Position numbers and translations under genes: made by a program
Source: Membranipora membranacea
Taxonomy: Eukaryota; Bryozoa; Gymnolaemata; Cheilostomatida; Membraniporidae
Assembly: GCA_914767715.1 (NCBI GenBank)
Contig: OU612070.1
Location: forward strand, 19,642,025-19,706,024
DNA: 64,000 nt
Direction: 5' to 3'
Part shown: piece after piece, positions 46,801 through 57,925 of the stretch
Layout: every line of letters starts with the position of its first letter
Numbering within the stretch: the first letter of the stretch is position 1
The notes under the pieces: model-generated
Databases searched by the model: none
Told to the model about the DNA's origin: nothing
Seen by the model: the letters and a program-made list of their open reading frames with translations, nothing else

Positions 46801-49800
46801 AAATTAAAGAGATATTTTATAATTAAATTGTTTTTTGTTTGAATAGACTTTAATGCCTGTCAATATGGTAAGGTAAATAAAACAGTGCTCACAGTGATAC
46901 AGTACTAAAAAGGAATTGTTTGAATGAGTGCACAATTACTCATTGTAAATAGAAAAATGTAGTCTGTCAGGTGCTGGAAAAGGCTTTTCGATCTTAAAGC
47001 TGTGCGGGATTTATCTTAAATATGTCGCCCGCTGTGCGTAGATAATCCGGCCATATTCTCGTCTTACTCATTTGGTGCACTGCAGACGCCTTTATAATTG
47101 GGCTTAATTGTGAATCTATGAAACAATAAAGTGAAACCACACCTAGCATCAGTTTCTGTCAAGATTCTGTTGCCCAGATATCAATTTACAGCATCAGCTG
47201 CTTTGTAGGTGTTGAATATTCATGATCCTGTAATCAAGAACAGCCTATACAACATACCTGGATCCAAGCAATACTTTCTCTCGGCAGCTTGTATATCTCA
47301 GGAAGCGTCAAGATATTTCAAGGTATCAGAGTCCGACAACGCACAGATAATAGAACATTATCCAGCGTTAACACTCCGCACCGCTGCAGCAGGGCCAAAT
47401 GGAAACCAAGAGTATGAGGTAGGATAATTTATCACGGAGAAGATGTTTTGTTTGAGGCCACGCTTGCCTCAATTTAAAGAAAAAAATTAATTACCAATGA
47501 TGTCACTGTGGAAAATGGTTATTTGTTGAGGGCCCTAGAACTTCTGGTATTTCTCATCACTTGATTCTGTTATTAAATTTTTAATTTTTCAATCAACTTG
47601 GTGGCACTATTCAGTTTTATTACGTTGACATCTCATTTCATCAATTCTGCATCTATAGAAAGTCTTAAATTCTGACAAAATACTGCTATGTTGATTTTCA
47701 GGTTGACTATGCATTTGCATTGAGATGTCCACATTGGCCTGCTGAGGCTTCAGAGTGGGTTACAAGAACCAGAGCCGGTATAGATGAGAAGACTATAACA
47801 GACATAGCTAGCAGGGGATGCTATCTAGTTCACAAACCATGTGGTAATGGAAATTCATTTGTCCTTACATGCATCATTAACAAGATGAAACACATTTTAG
47901 CTTCGAACAGAAAGATCGCTCAGCTAGTATTCAAGTTCAAACCTCAGTTACTAATAAAGACTCATTTTAAACACTTATAGCTAATAATCAAAATATTTTT
48001 ATCACTTATTGCCAGGAAAAGAAGAAATTCAGCACTATCATGAATTTGATTGGAGGTTCACATTTGCCTCTGCTGAAGCGGATCTGTTCCATTACCACAG
48101 TGACAAACGAGCTCTGAAGTTAGCGTTTGTAATACTAAAGCTTCTCATCAAGATATCAACTAAGTCACGAGGAGTTTTGGAGTCCATTCTGTTTAGCGTA
48201 AGGAACGTTCACTAACAAGTCTGTGTTGGATTCTGATGAATTTTTTTGTGTATACCAGTCATATTTCAGCTCAGTCAGAGATGAGGTAGATGCTACATGT
48301 AACTATTGATGCATTATTGTCAATGTGAAATTATAACAATGATTCTTTCAAAATATTGATTATATTTTTGTGTTTTGTGCTGAAGAAAGGAAGTCATAAT
48401 TTTCTGCCTTCACAATAGTCTTTTCATCAATTTCTTAGCTGTTTTATTTTTCAAATTAAACCTTTTTTTCAGGGCATGTGTGGTAGCCAGAGCCTTGTGA
48501 GCGGTTCCCCTGAGATTCCAGTGCTGAGAACTTATCATCTGAAAACCATCTTCCTGTGGATGGCAGAACAGGTATGTAAATGTGGCATAAGTTAAAATTT
48601 AATTTTAATCAGATTAATTTAAATTTAAATTTAATTTGATTGAAATTTTTAAAAAGATTGTCAACATGAGAAACAACATACAGTTCGGGGTAGTGGTATG
48701 TGCACTACTGTATGTTGTATGTCATGATAACAAAAATATTGTAATAATTTTATGTAAAAAGTCAATGAGGTTGTGAGATACGACTGTTGTTGGTTGGGAA
48801 ATCAAACGCTCATTGTCACAAGTTGAGACATATAGGAACTTCCTATATGTCTCAACGTGTGACAATGAGCGTTTGGTTTCCCTACAAGGTTTGGTTTAGT
48901 TTTGTTTGGACTTTCTTCCTAAAGGAAGACAGTCCAAACAAAACTAAACCAAACTAAACCTTGTAGCTACAATAAACTGAACTGGTCTGAAAACTCCTGC
49001 AACCCTATTTATTTCATTATCGATTGAGTAATGTTGTAGGAATATCAAAAATTGAATTTATGTTGATAATTGAGAACTTACCATTGTACGCAAAAGTGTT
49101 ACCCAACCCAGATTTCCTTGATTACTTGGTGGTTAAAACTGTATTGTTTTAACATTATTGATGCATTGAACTTAATTCTTTTAGGAAACAAATTTAGACA
49201 TGTACAGAATACAGGGAAACAAAGATCTAGGAAAGGTTTTTATGACGTTGCTGAACAGATATTTCGATTGTGTCAAGGAACGAAATCTCCCAAACTATTT
49301 TATGAGGTAATTTTTCTAAAACAGAGATTGTGTCAACAACGAATTGTGAACAATCACTGACCACAATTTTGATTTTGCCAAATTTCCCGAACATGAAAAA
49401 TTTTATTTTGTGTTGCTGATCGGTCTCTCATTAGAAACAGCCAAAATTTCAATCAAATCGCTCACCCAGCAACAGTACGATACCTGCTAGGATCTCGCTT
49501 TCGAATCGCTCAATCATAGAATGAACCATATACATTCTGAGGGCGTGATGTGATAGTGATAACTTGCTTTAGTAAAGCATCCCTCTTTCTAATTGAAAGA
49601 CCCCCCTGGATCCCAAAGGATAAATTTGGAGTGAACACTTAATGACCCTTTTTTTATAGGGACAGGAATATGTTGGCAGGATCAAGATACGAGGAGAGGG
49701 ACTTTACAAATGCTCTAATGACACTGAGGAGAATCAGAATGCAGCCCACGTACATCATTGCAGTAAATTTTGAAAGACAGTTCATCAACAAAAAGACCAT

Positions 49801-50530
49801 GATTGGCTTAACTGCCTTGGCAGCTGGTAAGAGGAGCTTTATATACCATTATCAATGTGGTTGTTGATTGTAACATACAGAGCAATTGGCTGACAAAATC
49901 CCCAAAACCTGTAAAAAAGAAGTGATCATGATTCTTAAACCACTGCTGCCACAGCTGGGCTTTGCCCAGTATAGCCACCACTCAAAAATTTAAATAGAGG
50001 GTTGTGACTTCAAAACATCTCGACAGTAGCTTTGAATGGAGTTACATGAGCTCTCAAAATGTAGGGAGTATCTTATTCCCCAGCCATCCACCATAAGTGT
50101 AACAAATGTTGTTGTTGACCAATCAGGTGCCTTTAAAATCTAGCTGAGATCCAACACTAATAATAATGTTAAAATCTTTGACTGGTGGCTCTGCTGGGCA
50201 AAGCCGGGCTGTGTCAGCAGTGGTTTAAGCATGGAATGGTACTTGATCAATGGCCATACCATGATTGAAAACTTGAAAAGTGATTTGATAGGTTTGTATA
50301 TGTCTACATTAGGAAAATTTATCTATGCGCATAAACAAGCTACATTGTACTGATTTTTTGGCTTTTTTTATCCAGTGTTATTTATTTTGGTCCTCGTGGC
50401 ACGAGATTCCAACGGAATGTGGTTGAATACCTCAAATGATGCAGCTGATACAACAACGAAAATGAATGATGATGCTCACTGGTTCACAAATAGGTATCTT
50501 ACCTACCTTGAGAGCTTATACTCTACCTGA
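43802..50530 (+). CDS. Membrane-anchored Mab-21 / cGAS-like (NTase-fold) protein, 12 exons
   Basis: Exons: 43802-43866, 44271-44472, 45005-45175, 45597-45782, 46252-46476, 47209-47418, 47702-47843, 48016-48197, 48473-48571, 49185-49306, 49660-49826, 50376-50530. All phases agree, giving 641 residues. TM segments lie at about 119-137 (WAFIIPGAMFIVFLALLII), 149-172 and 582-599 (MIGLTALAAVLFILVLVA), with no signal peptide. Between TM2 and TM3 is a Mab-21 domain: VVGSAGDG (218-225), QDIDLNIF (D248, D250), VDYAFALRCPHWPAEASEW (D355), FDWRFTFASAEADLF, LRTYHLKTIFLWM and LPNYFM. The Gly-Ser plus Asp-x-Asp plus third Asp pattern is that of nucleotidyltransferase-fold enzymes such as cGAS, so catalysis is possible. 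The Gly-Ser to DxD spacing (26 residues) is longer than in cGAS. TM1-TM2 would place the domain on the same side as the N-terminus, probably the cytosol. Substrate unknown. Confidence 0.88.
48796..48882. repeat. 87-bp near-perfect palindrome 1 in Mab-21 intron 9
   Basis: The left arm runs from GGGAAATCAAACGCTCATTG to AGACATATAGGAA and the right arm from TTCCTATATGTCTC to GTTTGGTTTCCC. The arms are about 43 bp with two mismatches and essentially no loop (centre at 48839). Confidence 0.9.
48882..48966. repeat. 85-bp near-perfect palindrome 2 in Mab-21 intron 9
   Basis: The left arm CTACAAGGTTTGGTTTAG ... GGACTTTCTTCCT pairs with the right arm AGGAAGACAGTCC ... AAACTAAACCTTGTAG. Arms are about 39 bp with one mismatch and a 6-nt insertion in the right arm. 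It abuts palindrome 1 directly. Confidence 0.9.
49933..50231. repeat. MITE with ~45-bp terminal inverted repeats in Mab-21 intron 11
   Basis: The left end is CTTAAACCACTGCTGCCACA then GCTGGGCTTTGCCCAG; the right end is CTGGGCAAAGCCGGGCTG then GTCAGCAGTGGTTTAAG. About 300 bp in all, no frame. The outermost ACCACTGCTGCC also starts the foldback family at 51975, 59405 and 63815, hinting at related termini. Confidence 0.75.
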
Positions 50531-51970
50531 CTAAAATAACTGGAAAGAATCGTACATCCTGGAAATTTTGAGTCCATTAATTTACTAGCTCTGTTTTTTA
50601 AATATGGTAGAATACTTCTCTACTCTGTAAAGGTGGTTTGCATGCCATTTTAATAGGTCATATTATATAATACCATACTATTATACTTTCTGATCTCAAA
50701 TATTAACTTTTTTTCTCTCTCCATCTATGAACTGTTTAACACGTCATGCAGCCTAGGAATATAGGCTCAAAAAGTTATTATCTGCAAAGTCATCTACAAT
50801 ATGTGTAAAGATTTACATAATCATCATCTGCATCATTGAAAACTGTGGAAAGACTTTTTTATAAAAAAACCAAATGGCAAGCTAAGACTTACATTGTTAG
50901 CCACATCAGCAAACCTGGTCTGATCAAGGAATTTGTTTTGTGGCTTGCCCAGAGGATGATGCATAAAACTCTCAACACTGTAATTCTAAATTACTTTAAG
51001 GTTCGAGAATTAGCTCCAATCTTCTTCAGGATCATATTTTTATTACTTTATTATATGTACACTGATTTGTTAGCAGGGTATTATTTGATATCGTTGATTT
51101 AAATCTCATTTTTATTTTCCCTAGTTACATGACAAAATATGAATGGTGGGAGTTGAATAATATTTTTATGTTAATAACGAAAACATAAAGTTCTGTTATA
51201 AAAATTTTAGGGAACTTAGTACCCTTACAGTTTTGGTCAGCAAATCACCACCGTACTAAGATTCAGATATAGTTCAGTGGTATTTTACCACTCCAGAAGT
51301 GGACCGCAGCCCATGGCACACTTTTTCTAGGGTCGTCAACCCTTACCAACGTTATCAGGTTCCTGACCTTGACCAGTGCAGAGAATAATTTGGATTCTCA
51401 GACCCAAGCTGAGCATGCCAGGATAGTTTACATATACTACTTACTATATTTCATTCATTTTTTACACATACACAGATTTGTTAGTAGGGTATAATTTGAT
51501 ACAGATGAAATGAATCTAATTTTATTTTTTCGATAAATAGATAGGATTTTTGAAATAGGTCTAGCTATTTCCCAATATTTGCCAGTCAAAGGATATGAGG
51601 TATGCACAATCCTCTCATCGTAAAATATGAATGTTAATCTGATAGCAGCGTTATTCATTAGCGACTGATTATTTATTTGAAACAAGTAAGTTTCCACTCA
51701 TATAGGTGGATAATGATCCTCCAAATTTCCATAACATTGACTTTCTTTCGATATTCAGGTTTTTAACATAATAAAGGAACATTGATATAATATAAAAAAA
51801 TGTATTTTAACATTGGATGATCACCCAAACCTCAGTACTCTAGGAGGATTGAAAAGAGACGCCTAGTGTCTTTAAGATACCTTGAAGGTGGCAGCAAGGC
51901 TCTAATTGCGAGTAGGTGAGAATGAAGGATTAGTAGTTTGCATAACAAGCACTTGTGTCAGCAAAGTAAG
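50531..51970. other. Gene-free stretch downstream of the Mab-21 gene
   Basis: Presumed 3' UTR then AT-rich intergenic DNA. An open frame at 50836-51099 has no recognisable domain or splice context and I do not treat it as a gene. Confidence 0.35.
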
Positions 51971-51974
51971 AATA

Positions 51975-52150
51975 TGGTATGGTATTTAAACTACTGCTGC
52001 CAATCAGGCAAATTTATGCTCATTGAATTCTGTATAGCTCCAATATAACTAATTGAGGATTTATAAACTCAGAATTGTCACCTGATGGGCAAATAATTTG
52101 GACGAACTGATCTTCAAAATCAGGGTACCAAATCGCCCGCTACCTGATGA
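51975..52150 (+). repeat. Foldback repeat family C, copy 1 (degraded)
   Basis: It begins AAACTACTGCTGCCAATCAG, continues AATTTATGCTCATTGAATTC and TGTATAGCTCCAATATAACT, and includes TGATGGGCAAATAATTTGGA. It aligns over its length with the copy at 63815-64000. Confidence 0.65.
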
Positions 52151-53438
52151 CATCATTATTGTGTCAAGATTATGTACTTAGATTATTAAGCAACTTGCCG
52201 CAGCAGAAATTAGATTGGTGAAAATTAAAAGCTTGCTTTGAGATAATAAGATTTAATCACAACTTCCAGCGCATAGGCAGTATTCCTTGGTGTCATTAAA
52301 AAAATGTTGGGTCTTGTCACAAACAAGGAGTGGATAGTGAGTTTGATTTGATGCAATCATCGTAGCGAAAGAATGTCTCAGGGCTCCTGTTGTACAGATT
52401 ATTGACTGATTTTTCCCTATTGATACTAAACTAATAACCACAATGTCCCATTTTCCCAAAATGCCCTTGAATATAGAAACTGTAGGCAATTGCATTCTTA
52501 AGTAAATAGAGGTGGGAATGGTGAAACAATTAGCACCAACATCGCATCTACTGGATTTATGATGGCGGTGGGATCATGTCATATGACATGACCTAATTGA
52601 ATATAGGTTTTTCCTGATCCTGGTGTTCAGAGCATTCCAATGATATATCAAATAATATAACTGGTTGATGCCATCACTATACATTAATATGGCCATTGAA
52701 TTATTTTTCGCATATGAAAACAGGTCACGCATGCACATTTCTGTTTAAACTAATAGAGAGGTGAATCAAGACAAGATAGTTATCAGATGGCTAATTGATT
52801 GCTAAGAAGCAAAGCTACAACTTGAGAAATTATATGATACATTTGAGAGGCATCACAATGATATTTGAGACTGAGTTCTGATTTTCATTTCAGCAACCTG
52901 ATTCAAGAGATGACATTTGGCTAAATGACTTGCCAGGCTTTCTTTAGGAGTTTAAGTTGTGTATAATCTGACAACTCATAATAGAGCATCTAGGAAATAC
53001 CACCTGACTATTCATTGGCTCTTATCTCATTTGATCGCGATGATAATATAGCCCATACCAGGTCAGTCAGAATATCTTTTGAGATATGGTGGAAACAATT
53101 TCAGTTTCTCTGTTACTGTACTTAGATTGGATCTTTTAGGGAAGGGCAATCGCATGGAATGAGTGGTTGTGAAAACAAGGTGACACAAATTAAGCAATCT
53201 TTTCGTATTATCCACAAAAACAGTGACAGACAAATTTTTCTGGCATTAAATAAATAACATACTTGATACGCTTTTGGTTAAGGTTTTTGTAGTCAGTTAC
53301 AATGAAGAATGGTTTCATTGTATCGATTTGGTTTCTATTCAATAAAAAGTGAATGCCATGCCATTATCTAGCAACGAGTGCTTGGTTGAGACCACAGTGG
53401 AGTGCCAGATTTATATATTTTTGCTTTCCTGGTTTCAG

Positions 53439-53516
53439 ACGTGTGAGGAGAACTGTGAAGAGCAATTCAACGGAGATCAGCTTCGGGAATGGTTCTGTAC
53501 AGAGTCCAGTCCATAA
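53439..53516 (+). CDS. Possible terminal exon of an unidentified gene
   Basis: A good acceptor (CCTGGTTTCAG) is followed, in phase 0, by 25 codons rich in Cys, Glu and Gln (TCEENCEEQFNGDQLREWFC then TESSP) and a stop at 53514-53516. AATAAA lies at 53583-53588, about 70 bp later. The composition looks coding, but I found no convincing upstream exons before it, and another phase through the same acceptor is also open for about 38 codons. It could be the last exon of a gene with distant exons, or a coincidence. Confidence 0.25.
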   Translation, partial: TCEENCEEQFNGDQLREWFCTESSP

Positions 53517-53635
53517 ATTTGTACTCAAATTATTAGCAGAAATTATCCTTTGAGAACTACAATGATGCCTGAATGAGTCTAAAATAAAATTATACAAAAT
53601 ATATAATCTTTTTAGTACTCATCAACATGTCATTT

Positions 53636-54395
53636 TTAGTTTGAGCCCCCCAGAATTTTCCCCCCCCCACCGCCCGACGGCCCCCGGCGAGGGAAGGTTT
53701 GAGAACAATGCAGGATTTTGCTAAGGTTGTCTGCTCCTGTAAAATACCAGTACTAAAGAGATCTTCTAAAACTGCAATATCTTCTTTAAGTTTTAATCAT
53801 GCCACCTACTATATTGCTCCTGGTATGAGAGTTTTCCAGTCAGACTCTGGGGAAAGTAGCCTCATGTTTGGGAGATACCCATGAGCAGAGAGATTCACTG
53901 TCAATTGTCATTTTCTCTGTCAATACGGCAGAAGTAATTTGCTCTCAGTTGAAATTCATTTGGTGTTGGGTCTGGTAATATTTATATGATAAGCACAGAG
54001 TATATTGTAAATATCTATGGGATACAATTTGCTCAGCTCTTAACTGTATCTTCTTGAACAATACAAAAAGCCGATTGTGACAAGGATATACTAACACCAA
54101 AAACTAATCCCTATAACAATTAGTTTCTGCCTAGTCTGAGCCCCCAGACTTTTGCCCCTCGCCCAACGGCCCAACGGCCCAACAGCCCCCGGCGAGGGAA
54201 AGTCTGAGAACAATGCAGGAACTTGCTGGAGTTGTCTGCTCTTGAGTGTTATGAGTTAATCAAGGGGATTTCTATTCATGCCACCTACTATATTGCTATA
54301 TTATATACTATATTGAGTTTTCCAGTCAGACTCTGGGAAAAGTAGCCTCATGTTTTGGAAATACCCATGAGCAGAGATATTCACTGCCAAGTAGT
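53636..54395 (+). repeat. Direct repeat pair, ~265 bp units 494 bp apart
   Basis: Unit 1 (53636-53905) and unit 2 (54132-54395) share AGTTTGAGCCCCCCAG / AGTCTGAGCCCCCAG, a GC-rich CCCCCGGCGAGGGAA block, TGAGAACAATGCAGGA, GTTGTCTGCTC, TCATGCCACCTACTATATTG, TTTTCCAGTCAGACTCTGGG and ATACCCATGAGCAGAGA. Unit 2 has an expanded CCCAACGG triplication. The blocks are unusually GC-rich for this region. No coding frame is conserved between the units. Confidence 0.8.
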
Positions 54396-54837
54396 GAAGA
54401 AAATGTCAGCCAGAATTTCTTTCATTTCTAATAAGGGCGGTCATTCATGACATTGACAAAAGCTCATACACAATGTGTATTATTGGACCCTAGGCTATAT
54501 GAAGTAAGATTAATGTAGAAGTAATGAGAGGAAAAATCCAAGCAATGCCTGCAAAGCGCATAGTTTCTACTTAGATAATGGAGGGGCTCAATATGGAACT
54601 AAATACTTCATACAAAAATTGGGCTGGCTTTTGCTAGTTTCAGATTCTACACTAGGTCTTATTTGACCGCCCTATTTAACGAGCCCCCTTTAGCGCATGT
54701 GGCTCGTGTGGGGTAGTTACCCTATACCCTGCGCCGCCATTGCCGGCTACACTTTTTTTTCGAAGAGAAGAGGCAGAGGGGGATCTTTATACTGCATGCA
54801 AGCACGCAGTATATTTCTTTTATTTATGGTCCTGATT

Positions 54838-54965
54838 TGAACAGACCTGGTTAGGATGAATAACGATGACGTACGGCGCTGGGAATAAAATCTGGATCCT
54901 AAGATCACATGGCCTTACCCTTAACCATCAGGCCACTCCTGGCACTAACCTATAATACCTTTTAG
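54838..54965 (-). mobile_element. tRNA-derived SINE relic
   Basis: The minus strand has an A box GTGGCCTGATGGTTAAGG of the tRNA-Leu/Ser kind and a degraded B box near AGGATCCAGATTTTATTCCC. The acceptor stem does not pair, so it is not a working tRNA. Confidence 0.5.
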
Positions 54966-57535
54966 GTAATCTTACTTTTTCTGGCTGCACAGCCTACCTC
55001 CTATCCGGCTCACAGAAGCTTATGTATACGGAATGTATCGTTAAAAATGGTCTATAGTTAGATGTAATCATAAATATTTGTTTTGGCCCTCATTTGTTTC
55101 CATACAATAGAAATATATTTTATTGTTATTGCAAACCCATCGCGAATCATCCCTCCTGTGATCGTTTCCATTATGATATTGTTTTTCTATCATAATATTT
55201 ATTCCAAAAATGATCTATGCTTTGATATACACTCGCTTTGACAGGCTAAACCGAACACCATGATGTAAACAGATGCCTCTAGATTAATGCAATAGCAGCT
55301 AATGGCGTGAGAAGATTGTGCATGATAAGGAAACAGTAATCATTATCATCAAATTGATGACTATCCGATGTCAAAAATGCTGGAAATCCGTAATTATTCG
55401 CCTCGAAATTAGAATGCTGATATTTTGCAGTCAGGGCAGCTTCCAAATTTCTAGCTAGCGTAGGGCTGTAAGAAAGAAAGGCAAGAAAGTCAGCAACATG
55501 GACTTGGCAACAAAATAGTGTGAATTCAAAGTTAAGCTATTCTATACCTTGTATGGTTTCTAGTTGAAGTATATCATACAGTGGTATACATCTGCCTATA
55601 TCGTATCTTTCACTGTGATATCTGCAAAACTCAGGCGCCATTTTCCACCAGAAACATGATTTGTCAACTTATAATCGTCGTCATTACTAAAATAATAATA
55701 AATGCATTAGTATCTTCGCATTGCTAGGTTTTTCAAATATCTAGCGAAAATATTTTTCTGTTATTGAAGTCTCATGACCACAATCCAATTTTCCAACATC
55801 ATATAGCACAGAAATAACCATGTGGGACAAGTGGGAACACTTAATTGCGTCATGACAGGGATCAAAGACTAGGACCGGTTATTTGACATAATGTCAGTGA
55901 GACCAGCACAATTTTATATATTATACAAACCAGATTCCAATACCAGAAAAAGTCCTACTACGAGACCTACATTGTTTCAGGTGTCGCTCGTCAAATTAAG
56001 CGCGCCTTGCAATCAATATACTTCCATCAAGCATCTCAAATTGAAATTAATTTAACCCTTTACCAGGTGGTATTAGTTCTGAAGCTCATTGCTGAGATAC
56101 TCCTAGGACATGATCATACCAAATGACGTGGCTAATGGTTTACGTCTTCTAACTGAAGCCAACAAGAATAGAAAAAACATTGTAGCAGGCTAGGCTAGGT
56201 TTCAATGCTTGTGAGAACAAATGTGGTTGTGAATATTACAAATATTTATGTAATTAGTGTAATTATACGTCCAATACCAAAACCTGTCCCGTTTTATGTA
56301 TGTGATCCTATACACAAAGCTCCGACGATGCAATGAATAGATCAGAACCCAGTCTCAAGTTTTACTGTGGTATCTCTCAAGTGTATAATATAATCTCCCA
56401 AGATGTTACCTGCTTACTTAAAAATAAGTTCGTCATCTGATAACTACATTGTCATCTCTAATAGTCTGAACAGAGATGTGCAAGTGTGACCTGTTTTCTT
56501 TTGCGAAAATATATAAATGATCCTGTTCATGCATAGTGATGTCATCAACCAACTATATTGTTTCATATAACATGGCAATGTTATTTACACCAGGATCAGG
56601 AAACACTTACTCTCAGTGATGTCACGTCATATGGTTCGATGTCCAGCCATCATTCGACTTGCACATCAAGGAGAACATCTTCAGATGATGGGTGATGCAA
56701 TAAAAATGTGTATATATATTTATATATATATCATCATCGATCCCGTAGATGCAATGTTGGTGCTAATTTCTTCAGCATTCACACCTCTTTTTGCACTGGA
56801 ATACATTAGACTATAGTTTCTTTACTAAGGATATATTCTTAATGAACTTGCGAAAATCGGACATTAGTGTTATATTTTTGTAGAAATGGGTACATCAGTC
56901 ATTAATCTGTACTCCAGCAACCCTGCAACATTCTTCCGCTTATATGATTCCGTCAAATCTTTCGAACTATCTGATCCTTGTTTTGTGACTAGAACCCAAA
57001 AGATATCTCAATGGACTGCTTGTTTAGTCAAAGCAAGCTTTTGATTTTCATCCATGCATAATTTGCTGCTGCAAGTTTGCCTGTACTGAGAATGATCAAT
57101 GTAAGTTTGGGGTAAAACAAAAAACACGATGAGGATCTTCATTGAAAATACCTAGTATACTAGGTGTAAACCTGCGCTCTACTTCTTAAAAATTTTCTGG
57201 CAGTAAAATCCATATCCACGACTTGAGATAGTGAACACAATTGTCGCATCTACGGCAGCAAACAGGAGAATTGTCTATACCAACATCCGACACAATAACA
57301 ACATCCAATATCTTTGCCAGCATCATCATCAGTACACTCAAACCTCGACTTGAGGACACGCAGTTACCAGCCAGTGCATATCACCTCGAATCGGGGACAT
57401 GCAAATATATGCAAATCTAAATTCTATTCTTAATACCGGTGCCACCCTAACGCCAGAACCGTGACAACCATGTCAATGCAGTAAAGGTGGCACCAACAGA
57501 GACAATTCAGAATTAGCATAATGCCTGACTTACAC
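54966..57535. other. Gene-free stretch
   Basis: About 2.6 kb of AT-rich DNA with a (TA)n run at 56711-56731. Short frames only, none with a recognisable domain or a consistent set of splice sites. Confidence 0.35.
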
Positions 57536-57539
57536 CAAC

Positions 57540-57925
57540 CCACACTTGCGGCCGATCAACCCTGGATCAACACACTCTTGCGTCTGATCAACCCTCTTTT
57601 TGCGGTAATTGAAAATTGTGTTTAAATCTTGTTTTTTTGCTCATTGACGTCAGCAGTTTTTTAATGTGTCCGGAACCATGCTATATAAGAGCATGGTTCA
57701 CCAATGGAAAGCATGGATCTGTTTGGCGACCCTCTGGTTGACAAGCAGCGCTGTTTGTTTGCAACTTAATTTTGGAGACAGGTCAGTTTTTAAACATGAA
57801 AGTTTTACAGTTTTTATCATAATATTTTCTTTTATTGTACATTAGTGATATTTATAGGGAAATAGAACTTGCCTTATTATTTGATAATGGCACAGTACAA
57901 CACTTGGTTGGATTATTTATATCGT
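57540..57925 (+). pseudogene. Inverted duplicate of the C-type lectin promoter, first exon and intron 1 start
   Basis: This aligns with the minus strand of about 39960-39600. It has the same TATATAAG box (57682-57689), GGTTCACCAATGGAAA, GATCTGTTTGGCGACC, GGAGACAG|GTCAGT splice donor (57781/57782) and downstream AAACATGAAAGTTTTACAG and AAATAGAACTTGCCTTATTA. The start codon equivalent is AAG (57743-57745) instead of ATG, and the exon has an in-frame stop, so the signal peptide is dead. Upstream it carries TGACGTCA (57645-57652), a perfect CRE-type site, where the other copy has TGAGCGTCA. No PAN or lectin exon follows downstream, so the promoter is orphaned. Confidence 0.82.

Noticed and set aside
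48796-48966. Intronic microRNA precursor pair
   Set aside because: The stems are essentially loopless and over 39 bp, unlike a canonical precursor with a terminal loop. Kept as palindromes, with small-RNA data as the test.
50836-51099. 88-codon open frame with a hydrophobic end
   Set aside because: No domain, no splice sites that fit, and AT-rich codon content; probably a chance frame downstream of the Mab-21 gene.
52894-52948. Short exon-like segment after CATTTCAG
   Set aside because: It runs into a stop in every phase with no donor, so it cannot link to the candidate exon at 53439.
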